The notes under the pieces are model-generated. The model saw only the letters and a program-made list of their open reading frames with translations. It had not been told where the DNA came from and ran no database searches. A stretch of DNA of 32,956 nt, taken from assembly GCA_945786965.1 (NCBI GenBank), contig CALZFZ010000043.1, positions 1-32,956 of the forward strand. Direction: 5' to 3'. Of the stretch, positions 15,868-24,516 are shown piece after piece (position 1 is the stretch's first letter; each line of letters starts with the position of its first letter). Both the position numbers and the translations under genes were made by a program. Origin of the DNA: an uncultured Muriicola sp. Its GTDB lineage: Bacteria; Bacteroidota; Bacteroidia; Flavobacteriales; Flavobacteriaceae.

Positions 15868-18156
15868 ATGTCCAAACTATTTTTTTACTTCTTTTTTATC
15901 GTATGTTTTTTAGGAAATGCTCAATTAGCTTTTCAGGAAAATGCCTTAAATCTAGGTGTGGCCCAAAGTTATGGCTCAAGTAATTTAGGAGGAGGAGTAT
16001 CTTTTGTTGATTTTGATAATGATGGATGGGACGATATTACCTTCGCCACCGGGGATAATATGGAAACACTCTTTTTTAAGAATTTAGGCGGTACATTTGT
16101 TCAGGTTGAATTGGGAATTAACGATACTTATGAAACGAAACAAGTTATATGGGTTGATTACGATAACGATGGGGATAAGGATTTTTTTGCCACAAGTATC
16201 ACGGGACTCAATAAGTTTTACCGGAATGAAGGAAATTTAACATTTACAGATATTACAGAGACTACGGGACTATTTACCGAAAATTTGTATACCTATGGGG
16301 CTGCATTCGGAGATATTGATAACGATGGAGATCTGGATATCTTCTTGACTAATCGTGATGTAATAAGCCTGGATCAAAGAAATTATTTATACTTAAATGA
16401 TAATGGCTTTTATGTTGATGTAACGGAAACTGCTGGATTGTTTATGGGGAATGAGTTGTCTTTTTGCGCTTCTTTTTTTGATTATAACAAAGATGGATTA
16501 CAGGATATTTATGTGTCCAACGATAAGTACACCAAAATAAATAGGTTATACAAGAATAACGGCGATAACACCTTCGATGATGTATCTGAAGCCAGTGGTG
16601 CTGGAATGGCTATTGATGCTATGTCTACCACCATAGATGATTATAATGGAGACGGTTGGTTGGATATCTATGTAACCAATACCACAGAAGGAAACTATCA
16701 TTTGCGAAATAATGGGGATGGTACGTTTACGAATGTGGCAGAAGCACTTGGAACAGCCTTCTACAGCATTGCCTGGGGAGCTGTCTTTTTAGATGCAGAG
16801 AACGATGGGGATTTAGATTTGTATGTTAGTGGTATGTTAGACGGATCCAATTCCAGTTTACCATCTGCTTTTTACCAGAATTTAAATGGCTTTTATACTA
16901 TCCCATCAAACATTGGTTTCGATGAGGATACAAGAACAAGTTTTTCCAATGCCATAGGGGATTTTAATAACGATGGCCTTCCGGATATCATCGTAATGAA
17001 CGATACTGAACCTAATTTTCTATGGGAAAATAAAAGCAATACTAATCATAATTGGGTGAAACTAAAATTGGAGGGAACGACAAGTAATCGGGACGGCATA
17101 GGAAGCACCATTGAAATAGTCGCCAATGGGAAATCTCATTTTAGATATACTTTATGTGGTGAAGGATATTTGGGTCAGCATTCAAATATAGAACTTATTG
17201 GTCTATTGAATGCCCCCGTTATAGATTACATTAAGGTCATCTGGCTTAGTGGTATTGAAGATATTATTCAAAATGTAGACGTTAATAAAACATACAAGGT
17301 CATAGAGGGAACTGGAGAAGTGGAGGAAATATTTACAGGGGAAACTCCCTTTGAAGATGAAGATAATGATGGCGTTAGTGATGCCTATGATCTTTGTCCG
17401 GCTACTCCGGATAACACAGTGGTAGATAGTGATGGATGCACCGCTTTCAGTTTACCATCTACAAACTTCCGTATTTTAACTACTTCAGAGTCCTGTGCCT
17501 CGAGTAATAACGGAAGCATACAAATTGAGGTGGTGGAAACTTTGAATTATACTGCCGTATTAACGGGCGTAGGAGTTAATCGAGAAATAACTTTCAATGA
17601 AACTGCACTATTTCAAGATCTTTCATCTGGCAGTTATACCGTTTGTATTACTGTAGAAGGCCAGGTAGATTATGAAATCTGTTTCGATGTGATAATTTCA
17701 GAACCGGAAGACTTATCCGTATCATCGGTCGTTAGCACTTTGGATAATGAGTTGAGTTTAACATTCAAAGGTGCCCGTGAATTTATCATCCACCTCAATC
17801 AAAAGGAATATAGAACTTCTCAAAGCGAAATGAAATTACCATTAGTTCCGGGCACAAACAAGCTATTAGTGAAAACCATTGCAGATTGCCAGGGTACTTA
17901 TGAACAGACTATCTTCATCAATTCTGGAATCATTATATATCCCAATCCATCTCCCGATGGCATTTTTACATTAAACGAAGGTTTTACATCGGAAACAATA
18001 ATAGCACAAGTATTTGACCTTCAAGGACGAAGTCTTGGCACCTATTATATAAGTGAGTCAGGAAAGGTTGATTTGTCTACGCTTGAATCGGGGATGTATC
18101 TAATTAATTTTATAGGACCGGGCTTTGTTTACATCGAAAAACTAATTAAACTTTAA
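15868..18156 (+). CDS. T9SS-secreted FG-GAP/ASPIC-UnbV repeat protein
   Basis: A 762-residue surface or secreted protein. A signal peptide (1-18, ending FLGNAQ) is followed by a beta-propeller of FG-GAP/VCBS repeats with calcium-loop motifs such as DFDNDGWDD at 48-56 (about 45-390). Next come an ASPIC/UnbV domain (about 409-480, starting GIGSTIEIVANGK) and a thrombospondin type 3-like segment (DEDNDGVSDAYDLCPATPDN, from about 497). A beta-sandwich stalk follows (about 525-685), and finally a type IX sorting domain from about 688 (IYPNPSPDG ... GMYLINF ... YIEKLIKL). The protein should cross the outer membrane by the T9SS and remain attached or be released. ATG 15868 is chosen because the signal peptide begins there; an in-frame GTG/ATG-rich extension from 15814 lacks signal character. 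Ligand unknown. Confidence 0.87.
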   Translation: MSKLFFYFFFIVCFLGNAQLAFQENALNLGVAQSYGSSNLGGGVSFVDFDNDGWDDITFATGDNMETLFFKNLGGTFVQVELGINDTYETKQVIWVDYDNDGDKDFFATSITGLNKFYRNEGNLTFTDITETTGLFTENLYTYGAAFGDIDNDGDLDIFLTNRDVISLDQRNYLYLNDNGFYVDVTETAGLFMGNELSFCASFFDYNKDGLQDIYVSNDKYTKINRLYKNNGDNTFDDVSEASGAGMAIDAMSTTIDDYNGDGWLDIYVTNTTEGNYHLRNNGDGTFTNVAEALGTAFYSIAWGAVFLDAENDGDLDLYVSGMLDGSNSSLPSAFYQNLNGFYTIPSNIGFDEDTRTSFSNAIGDFNNDGLPDIIVMNDTEPNFLWENKSNTNHNWVKLKLEGTTSNRDGIGSTIEIVANGKSHFRYTLCGEGYLGQHSNIELIGLLNAPVIDYIKVIWLSGIEDIIQNVDVNKTYKVIEGTGEVEEIFTGETPFEDEDNDGVSDAYDLCPATPDNTVVDSDGCTAFSLPSTNFRILTTSESCASSNNGSIQIEVVETLNYTAVLTGVGVNREITFNETALFQDLSSGSYTVCITVEGQVDYEICFDVIISEPEDLSVSSVVSTLDNELSLTFKGAREFIIHLNQKEYRTSQSEMKLPLVPGTNKLLVKTIADCQGTYEQTIFINSGIIIYPNPSPDGIFTLNEGFTSETIIAQVFDLQGRSLGTYYISESGKVDLSTLESGMYLINFIGPGFVYIEKLIKL

Positions 18157-18630
18157 TTCATCTATATAGGCATTTGTAAGATTCGGCGGTTATATACTTG
18201 GCCGTATTCTTTAGGCTTGTTCAAAAACGTTTTTTAAACCTCAAACCACATTGCTTTTTAAATGTTTATAAAAGAAATTTTTCTTAAGAGACTACTTACT
18301 TTTTGCATATAGCGTTCTATATACTTGGTAAACTTATTGGGAATGGAATTAACCATATCCTTAGCTACCTCTTTTTTCTGATATGCGTGTTATAAAATCA
18401 ATGATCTAAGGCATATTATCACATTTTATTTTAAGAATAAATACGCGTGCATATTTTCATTTTAAATAATAGATTGTGGTAAACTACCTTTTATGACTCC
18501 ATATATAGCGATTACTCTTTTACGGGAGGCTACTGAAAACTCTTTGTTCCAATGTACTCTGGTACTAAGGCAATACCATTAAGAAGAAGGGATTTTATTA
18601 TAATAGAGACTTAGAAACTTAAGATTTGTA
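18157..18630 (+). other. 474-base gene-poor gap between convergent genes
   Basis: No credible gene, RNA gene or strong terminator was found. The gap is long for a convergent junction in this otherwise tight region. A 43-codon open stretch on the minus strand (18258-18389) has a plausible protein composition but no start-to-stop gene structure. An 11-base direct repeat, TATATACTTGG, occurs at 18191-18201 and 18318-18328. Decayed sequence is possible but not shown. Confidence 0.4.
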
Positions 18631-19953
18631 TCATAGTCCAAGGCTTATTATCTCAGGAGCATCTTTGTCATAGTGATATGCACGCCAGAAAAAGCCGGGG
18701 GCACTAAATTTCCAAACAACCTCGCCAGCATCAGTAACTTCCCAGATGCCAAAATCGCCTTCGGTGATCATCCGGTTACCATTGGGTAATTTAACCGCAC
18801 CAGACACTTTTGGGGCAAAGAGATCGGGATCTGTAAAACTCCAAACCACCTCAGGTTCATTATCAGCATTGGGTTGTAACGAAAAGGTGGTGGGTAATTG
18901 CAACTCCAAGGCCGTTGATTGGCCTATGCCATTGCCATTTGTGAAGACCAGGATTTTCCCTTCATCTTCTCCTTTCAATAGATTCGGAAAATGATTGTTG
19001 TGAAAGAGCCGTTCCCCTGCGGTATTGTTATAAGCTTCCGGATTCCCAAACCGATATACTAAATCGCCTCCTTTATTGTATATACCGCCCGAATGTGCAG
19101 CCGCTTCAGAGGTTGTTGTGCTGTGATCGATAACCCAAATTTCACTAAAGTAATTAACGCTCAAGTAGATCAGATCTTTATTTGGGTCGTATGCGATGCC
19201 ATTCGCATGCATAATGTCCCCTTTTTCATCGGAAACATAATTAACGTTGATCAACTGCGGACTCTCTGATACATTCCCAAAATTATTCTTGGTATCATCA
19301 AAATCCTGAATAAGATGATCCCAGGCATGCCATTCCCAGACGATCTCATCAGTGGAAGGGTCGACTTCTATAATGGCTTCCGGGAAGACATCGATTAAGG
19401 AATTGGAACCGGCCGCAGCAGCTTCTTCTGCCGTTCTTTTTTCCCAAACCATCGCCAGCACATTGCCATTGGGCAGTAATTCGGCATCGTGATGTGTTTC
19501 AGCATTTTCGGAGGAATAATTAAAATTCCATTCAATAGTTCCGTCTGCGGCAATAAACTGCAATTTACCCCCTTGGCCACCTAATTCTATTTTGGGATCA
19601 TCGGCTTCAAGGGAAGCCAATATTTTTCCGTTGGGCAACAAAAATGCATCATTTCCCAAATTATTGCTTAAGGTCCATTCATGTACTAGTTGGGCATTTT
19701 TATCCATTATAAAAGCCCTGTTATTACCAGCATCATTGACTAGCACCAAGCCATCATAAATCAATGAAGCATTCAGGATTTCAACCGTATCCATAATAAT
19801 TGGAGGTTCCTCTTCCTCGGGATCTTCGGACTGGGGTTCTTCTTCTATGACGGGATTATCCATGATGGTCTGGAAACCATCATCCTGACTACATGATACA
19901 AAGATCAACAGGATAGTAAAAAAGAATAATATTAGGAGATTTCTACTTTTCAT
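18631..19953 (-). CDS. Arylsulfotransferase (ASST)-family lipoprotein
   Basis: A 440-residue predicted lipoprotein: signal with lipobox ending at Cys21, followed by Ser-Gln-Asp-Asp, a pattern like the Bacteroidota surface-export signal. A Glu/Pro-rich linker (about 33-55) precedes a six-bladed propeller with repeated LPNGN-type turns (106-109, 160-164 and near the C-terminus). Conserved histidines typical of arylsulfotransferase folds are seen in ETHHDAELLPNG (152-163), DIMHANGIAYD (246-256) and LFHNNHFPNLL (316-326). Bacterial ASSTs move sulfate between phenolic compounds without PAPS, but related members are uncharacterised, so enzymatic activity is an inference. It is the last of a minus-strand run below susCD, separated from the next gene by about 200 bases with no recognisable promoter. 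Confidence 0.8.
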   Translation of the reverse strand: MKSRNLLILFFFTILLIFVSCSQDDGFQTIMDNPVIEEEPQSEDPEEEEPPIIMDTVEILNASLIYDGLVLVNDAGNNRAFIMDKNAQLVHEWTLSNNLGNDAFLLPNGKILASLEADDPKIELGGQGGKLQFIAADGTIEWNFNYSSENAETHHDAELLPNGNVLAMVWEKRTAEEAAAAGSNSLIDVFPEAIIEVDPSTDEIVWEWHAWDHLIQDFDDTKNNFGNVSESPQLINVNYVSDEKGDIMHANGIAYDPNKDLIYLSVNYFSEIWVIDHSTTTSEAAAHSGGIYNKGGDLVYRFGNPEAYNNTAGERLFHNNHFPNLLKGEDEGKILVFTNGNGIGQSTALELQLPTTFSLQPNADNEPEVVWSFTDPDLFAPKVSGAVKLPNGNRMITEGDFGIWEVTDAGEVVWKFSAPGFFWRAYHYDKDAPEIISLGL

Positions 19954-20155
19954 TTCCCTTAAATATACTTAGAAATTTCTTGATAAATCGTCATAAGAAG
20001 CTAAATAGATTTACATTAGGTAATTTATATATAGGCTTGGTTAAGATGAGTAAATGTATTTATAAGATATTAAACCGTTAATTTTTAGCGTTTGTTTTTA
20101 TTATAAAAAACCAAGTACTTCAAAGCATTAAATTATACTTTTTAAACGATTTTAG

Positions 20156-20902
20156 CTATTGCTCATTTAGATAATTTATAAGTGCTATTAAATCCTGTTC
20201 TTTCTTGATATCCAATTTATTCTCTTTTATAAATGCTTTTAGATCCATATTGTTATCGACCTTAATAAGTTTAAGAAACTGCCTATTCTTTAAAGGAATC
20301 TCATCTATTCTGTCAATAGAAGCTTTTTGAACGTAATATTCAGTATAATGGCTAAATCTACTTGGTATTGCTTTTACAAAAGAGTTTGCCGCAGGTGAAC
20401 CTTCTGTGAACTTAACGTGTATTCTTTTATAGAGATCGTAGGTTTCACCTTCTGCCAATTGCGTTAAATAGCCATTTAAGGTTCTTCCTTTCAGGTTTAT
20501 AAAAGTCATAAAGCTCATGTGCTTTTCGTTATTCAAAATTTTGATTTTCTTATCTCTTCCTAATGCTCTAATGCCTACCCCCTCAATATTTTGTTCTTTT
20601 ATTTCTATTTCCTCATTTAATGCATTATAACGGTAATAAATCGCTCCAATTTTTTCATCACCATAATAAAGAGTAGTTGATTGAAAATTGTTGGATACAT
20701 AGGGTGTACCCTGGAACTCCTCAGTATTAAAGGAACGCTTGCTCAAAGCATCACGGATTGGACCCAAAAGATTCGCAATGGCCCCGGTACTTCCAGCTGT
20801 CGCACCCCCCTGTGATAAATTGGACGCTACTTGTCCGGAATATTGACCGTGGACTGAACTTACAAAAAGTAGTAAGATAAGAGATGTAAAAATATTTTTC
20901 AT
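20156..20902 (-). CDS. Secreted protein of unknown function
   Basis: A 248-residue protein with a Sec signal (about 1-19, MKNIFTSLILLLFVSSVHG). The mature protein opens with a Gly/Ala/Ser-rich stretch (25-45), then a mixed alpha/beta region with YYGDEKIGAIYYRYN near 79-93 and a run HYTEYYVQKA near 185-194. It ends with a Lys/Asp/Leu-rich helical tail (215-248). No Cys in a lipobox, no enzyme motif and no known domain are recognised. It starts 63 bases below the stop of the giant FG-GAP lipoprotein, so the two may share a transcript; their pairing could be functional. Codon use looks like the neighbours. Confidence 0.7.
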   Translation of the reverse strand: MKNIFTSLILLLFVSSVHGQYSGQVASNLSQGGATAGSTGAIANLLGPIRDALSKRSFNTEEFQGTPYVSNNFQSTTLYYGDEKIGAIYYRYNALNEEIEIKEQNIEGVGIRALGRDKKIKILNNEKHMSFMTFINLKGRTLNGYLTQLAEGETYDLYKRIHVKFTEGSPAANSFVKAIPSRFSHYTEYYVQKASIDRIDEIPLKNRQFLKLIKVDNNMDLKAFIKENKLDIKKEQDLIALINYLNEQ

Positions 20903-20965
20903 ATAATATTTTTATATAGTTATAATTAAAGTTTCCATAAAAATTGTTCGCAAAAAGTAATAAAA

Positions 20966-23900
20966 TTAATCTAATTCAAATGCTAATGGAATGTTATTGT
21001 TTCTTGCAAACAGAAGAATGTTTTTCTCATTATGGGATATTACCTGAAGGTCTTTGATGTTGCCATCTATATACAGACCTGTTTTTAAATACGAAAGCGG
21101 GTAATACCCTTCTAATTTATCGGCAAGTAGTATTAAACCAGAAAAAGCATCTAACCTTGGAGTTTCAACTTCGGTTTCGTAAATGTTTCCTGCTAAAACA
21201 AGATCTTCATAACCATCTTTATTTATATCTAAAGATTTTATGGCCATTATGGGAAACATCTGAGCTTCTTTAGGAAGTGGGATCTTGTCAAAGGTAAAAT
21301 CACCCCTGTTAATTAGCAGTATAGATCTAAATTCTGTTACTTCTTTAGTATAAGATTCATTTAATTTTTCTCCATATACTTCTTCTAAAGAAGCACTGGC
21401 AAATGAACTGTAACTAGGGAATTTTTGCTTGATAAATGGCATTTGTTGTGAGGAACATTCTCGCCCTCTTACGGGCACATAAGCGCCATTGTATTTTTTA
21501 CTTAATACAACGTCGAAAGTACCATTATCATCAAAATCAGCAGCATATACCCTCAATGGTTTTTTTTCATTGGCCTTAAATTTAATATTGAGCCCGGCAT
21601 TACCTAATATATAATCCTTTAATCCATCATTATTTACGTCGGTTTCTGTTATTGAATACCACCATCCTTTTTCATTTAGGATATTCTCCTTATCCATTAT
21701 TTGACGAAAGGTTCCATTATCATTTTTGAAAAAACCAATACTGCTCCATTCTCCTACGGCAATAAAATCTTCCCTACCGTCATTATCAAAATCAGTAGCA
21801 ATAAGTTTGTTAACAATCCCAAAAGTCATCAATTCTGGTGCAATAGAGGACGTCACATCTTCTAAAACGCCGTCTTTGTTTTCATAAATAACTGAAGGCG
21901 TATGTTTAGGATAATTTTTTGGAACAATTCTGTTTCCAACTAAAATATCATTATCACCATCCTGGTCAAAATCCAGAATAGCAACCGATTTACCACTTTT
22001 AGGAAATCGTTCCAAAACACTGCTTTGATATTTTGAGAAGTTTCCTTTACCATCGTTTAAGTAGATCCTGTCTGCGTACAAGGAAGAAAATTCGTCAAAT
22101 TCGTTTCCACCACTTACAACATACAGATCCTGATCCCCATCACCCTCAAAGTCAAAGAATATAGATTCCATATCCTCATATGCCAAATCGTTCTTAAATG
22201 CCTCAATATTGGCTTTTACAAAAGATTTTCCCTTCTGAATATACATTTGACCCGGTTGTCCGGAGGCACCGCCTAAATAAATATCGGTCTTGTTGTCCCC
22301 ATTAACATCGCCTTTGGCAATGAATGGGCCCAGATTAGATTGTTTGTATGGAAGCAATACCTCATTACTAAAATCATCATAAACATTTTCTTTATGTTTA
22401 AAATCAATATGAAGGGTATTTAGATTTAAAGGTTTGAAAAGTGTTTCTAACTTCTTAGAAGTACTCGATAAAGGTTTAGCCTCCTTGCGATCTATAACTA
22501 CTTGAGTATTAGCGGCAATATTATATTTTTCGATGTAATGCCCATCTAACCAATCAACGCGTAAGGTATCTATGACTTCTTCCTTTCCTAAACCAAAATG
22601 GGCACTATTTTCATGAGCGGACATATATCCGCGAACCCTTTTGGTTTCTACCAGTTGTGTTTTACCATTGTAGCGAAGTGTAACCTTTACAAAAGGTTCC
22701 GAATGGCGGCGATCTTGTATGTTTACTTTCAAATAATTACCTAATTCCTTTTCACGTGAGAGATTTTTATAAAGAAAAGCATTATCATCCATATTGTTTA
22801 CTACCAAATCCAGATCACCGTCATTATCTAAATCACCCATGGCAGCACCATTACTAAAAGAAAAATCTCCCAGTCCCCAATCCTCTGCAACATTAGAAAA
22901 ATTTAAATCGCCATTATTCCGATAAAGAATGTTGCTTAGCTTTTCTGAAGGCATTGAATTATACAGGTCTTTTTTTACCTGCAGGGGTACTTGGTTTTTA
23001 TATCGTTGTTTGGCTTCAAATACGCGCATCTGCAGATCATTGTCCAAGGCATATCTTCTGTACCCATTAGTTACATAAATATCTTTAGATTCATCAAGAT
23101 CAAAATCAGACATTAATACGGACCAACTCCAATCTGTATTCGCGGTTTCTGTCAGCTGCGCTATGTTATTGTACTTATTATTGCCAATATTGAGCTGCAA
23201 AGAATTATACATATACTGGTAATGGAAGCCCGCTGTATTCACAAGGTAGTTAAAACGACTAGTATTCATCGATGCCATTAGGGTTTTAGATCTGTAATGA
23301 TCGCTCGAAGCCATATCAAGAACAAAAATATCTTGTAATGCATCATTATTAATATCGGCAATGTCGATGCCCATCCCATAATAGGAGATATGATTTGTGT
23401 AGTCGGCAATTTTATCGGTAAAGGTGTTATCGCCATTATTAATGAAAAGTGCATCCGGGATATAGTAATCACTGGCAATATAAATATACAATGAGCCATC
23501 AGAATTGATATCACTGACCATTAATCCCAAGCCAAATATAGGCCGTTCCAGTCCTGCTACTTTAGTAATATCAGTAAAAACACCATTGTCGTTTCTATAT
23601 AGGTGCGAACTGTTAAAATAGGCGGTTTCGGGATTGTTCTCAATAATTCTGTATAGGTTAATTGGATCTACTCCATACAACTCATTTTCATTCATTACGA
23701 TACAATCCAGATCACCATCATTATCCATATCAAAAAATGCAGATTGGGTGCTTATTCCCATATCTGCCAAGCCATAGTTTTCTGCCTGTTCTGAGAAAGT
23801 CCCATCTTTTTGATTAATAAACAACAGATTTTTTCTTTGTTCTCGTTGTTTTGGTCCTCCCTGGGAGATATAAAAATCCATCCAACCATCTCCATTGATA

Positions 23901-24313
23901 TCAACGAAAGTAATACCATTGGACCAGTTCTTCCCTTGATTTATATTGGAGTTTTCAGTGATATCTTCGAAAACCATTGCGCCTTTGTTCAGAAAAATTT
24001 TGTTTCCTGACTGATTCCCACAAAAAACAACATCTAATAAACCATCATTATTTAAATCTTCAACACCAACACCGGCTCCATTGTAGAAATAGTCAAAATC
24101 GAACAGATTGTCAGGGCTACTAAGGTTTTCCTTAATTTCATTTCTAAATTCAATTTGGCTATAAGAAGCCTCAATTCTTTCAAAAACAGCGGAAGTTTCT
24201 TTGTTATTTGTTTCTGATGAATTAGATGTGGCTATGTTAGGATCTTTATTTTCCTTACAGCTAATAATTAGTAACAGAAGCAGGTAAAATAATCCTAGAG
24301 TATAACTTTTCAT
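20966..24313 (-). CDS. Giant FG-GAP/VCBS and ASPIC-UnbV repeat lipoprotein
   Basis: A 1115-residue predicted lipoprotein with lipobox Cys19 (MKSYTLGLFYLLLLLIISC) and a Ser/Asn/Glu-rich linker. A first FG-GAP propeller spans about 75-505 (calcium-loop motifs such as DLNNDGLLDV at 86-95 and many DxDxDG-like loops). An ASPIC/UnbV domain follows at about 526-608 (GYMSAHENSAHFGLG ... DTLRVDWLDG), then a second propeller from about 640 to the end. Proteins with this layout are frequent neighbours of SusC/SusD pairs in Bacteroidota and are thought to sit on the cell surface; their ligand is not known. ATG 24313 is chosen because the lipoprotein signal starts there and a -7 promoter box overlaps the upstream in-frame ATG at 24343. 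A terminator separates it from the susCD unit. Confidence 0.88.
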   Translation of the reverse strand: MKSYTLGLFYLLLLLIISCKENKDPNIATSNSSETNNKETSAVFERIEASYSQIEFRNEIKENLSSPDNLFDFDYFYNGAGVGVEDLNNDGLLDVVFCGNQSGNKIFLNKGAMVFEDITENSNINQGKNWSNGITFVDINGDGWMDFYISQGGPKQREQRKNLLFINQKDGTFSEQAENYGLADMGISTQSAFFDMDNDGDLDCIVMNENELYGVDPINLYRIIENNPETAYFNSSHLYRNDNGVFTDITKVAGLERPIFGLGLMVSDINSDGSLYIYIASDYYIPDALFINNGDNTFTDKIADYTNHISYYGMGIDIADINNDALQDIFVLDMASSDHYRSKTLMASMNTSRFNYLVNTAGFHYQYMYNSLQLNIGNNKYNNIAQLTETANTDWSWSVLMSDFDLDESKDIYVTNGYRRYALDNDLQMRVFEAKQRYKNQVPLQVKKDLYNSMPSEKLSNILYRNNGDLNFSNVAEDWGLGDFSFSNGAAMGDLDNDGDLDLVVNNMDDNAFLYKNLSREKELGNYLKVNIQDRRHSEPFVKVTLRYNGKTQLVETKRVRGYMSAHENSAHFGLGKEEVIDTLRVDWLDGHYIEKYNIAANTQVVIDRKEAKPLSSTSKKLETLFKPLNLNTLHIDFKHKENVYDDFSNEVLLPYKQSNLGPFIAKGDVNGDNKTDIYLGGASGQPGQMYIQKGKSFVKANIEAFKNDLAYEDMESIFFDFEGDGDQDLYVVSGGNEFDEFSSLYADRIYLNDGKGNFSKYQSSVLERFPKSGKSVAILDFDQDGDNDILVGNRIVPKNYPKHTPSVIYENKDGVLEDVTSSIAPELMTFGIVNKLIATDFDNDGREDFIAVGEWSSIGFFKNDNGTFRQIMDKENILNEKGWWYSITETDVNNDGLKDYILGNAGLNIKFKANEKKPLRVYAADFDDNGTFDVVLSKKYNGAYVPVRGRECSSQQMPFIKQKFPSYSSFASASLEEVYGEKLNESYTKEVTEFRSILLINRGDFTFDKIPLPKEAQMFPIMAIKSLDINKDGYEDLVLAGNIYETEVETPRLDAFSGLILLADKLEGYYPLSYLKTGLYIDGNIKDLQVISHNEKNILLFARNNNIPLAFELD

Positions 24314-24340
24314 AACTGAAAGCATTATTGACCAGAAATG

Positions 24341-24348
24341 CAAAGCTA
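24341..24348 (-). promoter_or_regulatory. -7 promoter element for the giant FG-GAP lipoprotein
   Basis: TAGCTTTG on the minus strand matches TAnnTTTG exactly. The nearest TTG is 23 bases upstream (24372-24374), rather far. Start of transcription would fall near 24335, giving a leader of about 20 bases before ATG 24313 and excluding the ATG at 24343. Confidence 0.45.
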
Positions 24349-24462
24349 CGATTTACTTAAATATTAAAATACAATTATCCTTGCTATTTTATAATCAGAA
24401 GATCCCATATAAAAAATTAGCCATTTAATGCAAGTATTAGGAATGGCTTACAGACAAATAAA

Positions 24463-24493
24463 AAAACGGCCTACTAATTTAGTAGACCGTTTT
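24463..24493 (-). terminator. Rho-independent terminator of the susC-susD-susE-like unit
   Basis: Two 14-base arms pair around a tiny loop: AAAACGG plus CTACTAA on one side and TTAGTAG plus CCGTTTT on the other, with one C/A mismatch. Read on the minus strand, the hairpin is followed by a run of seven T. It lies 24 bases beyond the stop of the SusE-position gene and before the promoter of the next lipoprotein gene. Confidence 0.85.
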
Positions 24494-24516
24494 AATTTTT
24501 ATAGTAATGTATCTAA

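Noticed and set aside
18185-18205. CGGC / GCCG hairpin after the T9SS gene as a terminator
   Set aside because: Only four pairs, a large loop and no T-run on either side.
20966-24313. Tandem DNA repeats within the FG-GAP genes
   Set aside because: The recurrent Asp/Asn/Gly codons reflect calcium-loop motifs at the protein level; the DNA copies are diverged and not true tandem repeats.
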